From Synechococcaceae cyanobacterium (lineage in GTDB: Bacteria; Cyanobacteriota; Cyanobacteriia; PCC-6307; Cyanobiaceae): DNA of 14,706 nt. The notes under the pieces were generated by a model. That model was given only the letters and a program-made list of their open reading frames with translations, did not search any database and was not told where the DNA came from. Made by a program: the position numbers and the translations under genes. Below are positions 14,125-14,706 of the stretch, one piece after another; the stretch's first letter is position 1, and every line of letters begins with the position of its first letter. The DNA lies in the NCBI GenBank assembly GCA_947460085.1, contig CANHGA010000023.1, positions 1-14,706 on the forward strand, in the 5' to 3' direction.

Positions 14125-14706
14125 GGTTTGCCGACCAGGGTTTTGGCCACTTCGGCGGCCATGGCGCGAATCAAATCGGTGGAGCGGGGATCGTTAAACG
14201 GCCCTTTCACCATGAAGGCAGCCACCGCCCGCTGACCATTGGGAAGTTGGATCAGGCCGGCATCGGCGTAGGCGATGCCGATATCGCCTGTTTTGTTGTA
14301 CACGGTGATGCCAAAGCTTTTCAAGGCGGCATCCGGATCGGCGGCGTCCTGGCCCAGGCCCTGCAAGAGGCCCAGGGGGATCAGGGTGTTGGTGCGGGAG
14401 GTGCCCATGATTTCTCGGAACAAATCCCGGGCCCTTGGGCTGAGTTTTTGGCCCGTATCCACCATCGCAATCACTTTGGCGAGGTCCCGGGAGCTGGTGG
14501 TGTTGGTGCCCTGGAGATCGGGTAGCCAGTTGCGCACCACCGTGGCGGGGAGCCCCAGGGCCGCAAAGCGGCTGTTGATGGCTGTTTTGCCGCCCAGGCG
14601 TTTGATCAAGAGGTTGGTGGCGCTGTTGTCGCTCACCCGGATCATTTCGGTAGCTGCTTCAAAGAACGGGAAGCGGGTTCCCATGGGCCGGCTCGCCATC
14701 CATCCA
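14121..14706 (-). CDS. PBP-A-like (class A beta-lactamase fold) serine hydrolase, C-terminal part
   Basis: Partial gene: the frame is open to the right edge, so the N-terminus with the signal peptide and the catalytic SxxK is missing. About 195 residues are visible. The SDN motif (RVSDNSATNLLIKRLGG) and the KTG motif (VYNKTGDIGIAYAD) of the serine beta-lactamase/DD-peptidase fold are both present. The omega-loop segment reads NWLPDLQGTNTTSSRDLAK. Aligned with class A enzymes, the deacylating Glu166 is replaced by Leu (14523-14525) and Asn170 by Gln. Leu at this site is what is known for PBP-A of Thermosynechococcus, a cyanobacterial DD-peptidase that is not a true beta-lactamase. A peptidoglycan-trimming or penicillin-binding role is therefore more likely than resistance. 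It overlaps the DUF3370 gene by ATGA. Confidence 0.88.
   Translation of the reverse strand, partial: GWMASRPMGTRFPFFEAATEMIRVSDNSATNLLIKRLGGKTAINSRFAALGLPATVVRNWLPDLQGTNTTSSRDLAKVIAMVDTGQKLSPRARDLFREIMGTSRTNTLIPLGLLQGLGQDAADPDAALKSFGITVYNKTGDIGIAYADAGLIQLPNGQRAVAAFMVKGPFNDPRSTDLIRAMAAEVAKTLVGKP

Noticed and set aside
14121..14706. Antibiotic-resistance beta-lactamase
   Set aside because: The general-base Glu of the omega loop is replaced by Leu, pointing to a PBP-A-like DD-peptidase.
1..14706. Mobile element, prophage, CRISPR or defence island
   Set aside because: No transposase, integrase, phage gene, terminal repeats with target duplication or repeat-spacer array was seen. The genes are ordinary cyanobacterial chromosome content.
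1..14706. HIP1 palindromes (GCGATCGC) as a cyanobacterial marker
   Set aside because: Several near matches were seen but no complete octamer by eye, so HIP1 was not used for the organism call.

Overview
The window looks like a chromosomal piece of a picocyanobacterium (Synechococcus/Cyanobium type). It is GC-rich and gene-dense and carries a magnesium-chelatase subunit gene (chlI). It also carries protein families that are mainly cyanobacterial: a DUF3370 secreted protein, a DUF1400-type alpha/beta hydrolase and a PBP-A-like serine hydrolase. The assignment rests on gene content and recalled family knowledge; no search was run. I saw no tRNA, rRNA, CRISPR array, insertion sequence, phage gene or integrase.

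Left part (1-4700). The N-terminus of a membrane-fusion (HlyD/MacA-type) efflux adaptor runs off the left edge on the minus strand. It is divergent from ychF, which encodes a translation-associated ATPase. Two very small plus-strand genes follow ychF: a Cys-containing protein of about 61 aa and an acidic protein of about 62 aa. The acidic one overlaps, tail to tail, the end of a minus-strand MFS transporter. The MFS gene starts back-to-back with a secreted alpha/beta hydrolase, and their start regions are almost superimposed.

Middle (4728-7616). A minus-strand operon encodes a conserved 70-aa protein, a lipoprotein solute-binding protein of the peptide/nickel type and a DppB-like permease. 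The last two genes overlap by ATGA. No second permease or ATPase lies nearby. Upstream is a 300-bp non-coding gap with a cluster of small dyads.

Right part (7917-14706). Ten minus-strand genes run head to tail with gaps of no more than about 40 bp or 1-4 bp overlaps. In transcription order they are a PBP-A-like serine hydrolase (cut by the right edge), DUF3370 protein, chlI, ruvC, 5-formyltetrahydrofolate cyclo-ligase, a small unknown, a secreted NikL-like protein, sufE and homoserine dehydrogenase (hom). They combine envelope, chlorophyll, recombination, folate, Fe-S and amino-acid functions, so the array looks like a compacted genome run rather than one pathway. The most unusual DNA structure is a pair of 20-nt inverted repeats that flank ruvC almost exactly. 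One arm covers the ruvC stop and the cyclo-ligase start codon; the other sits just upstream of the ruvC start.
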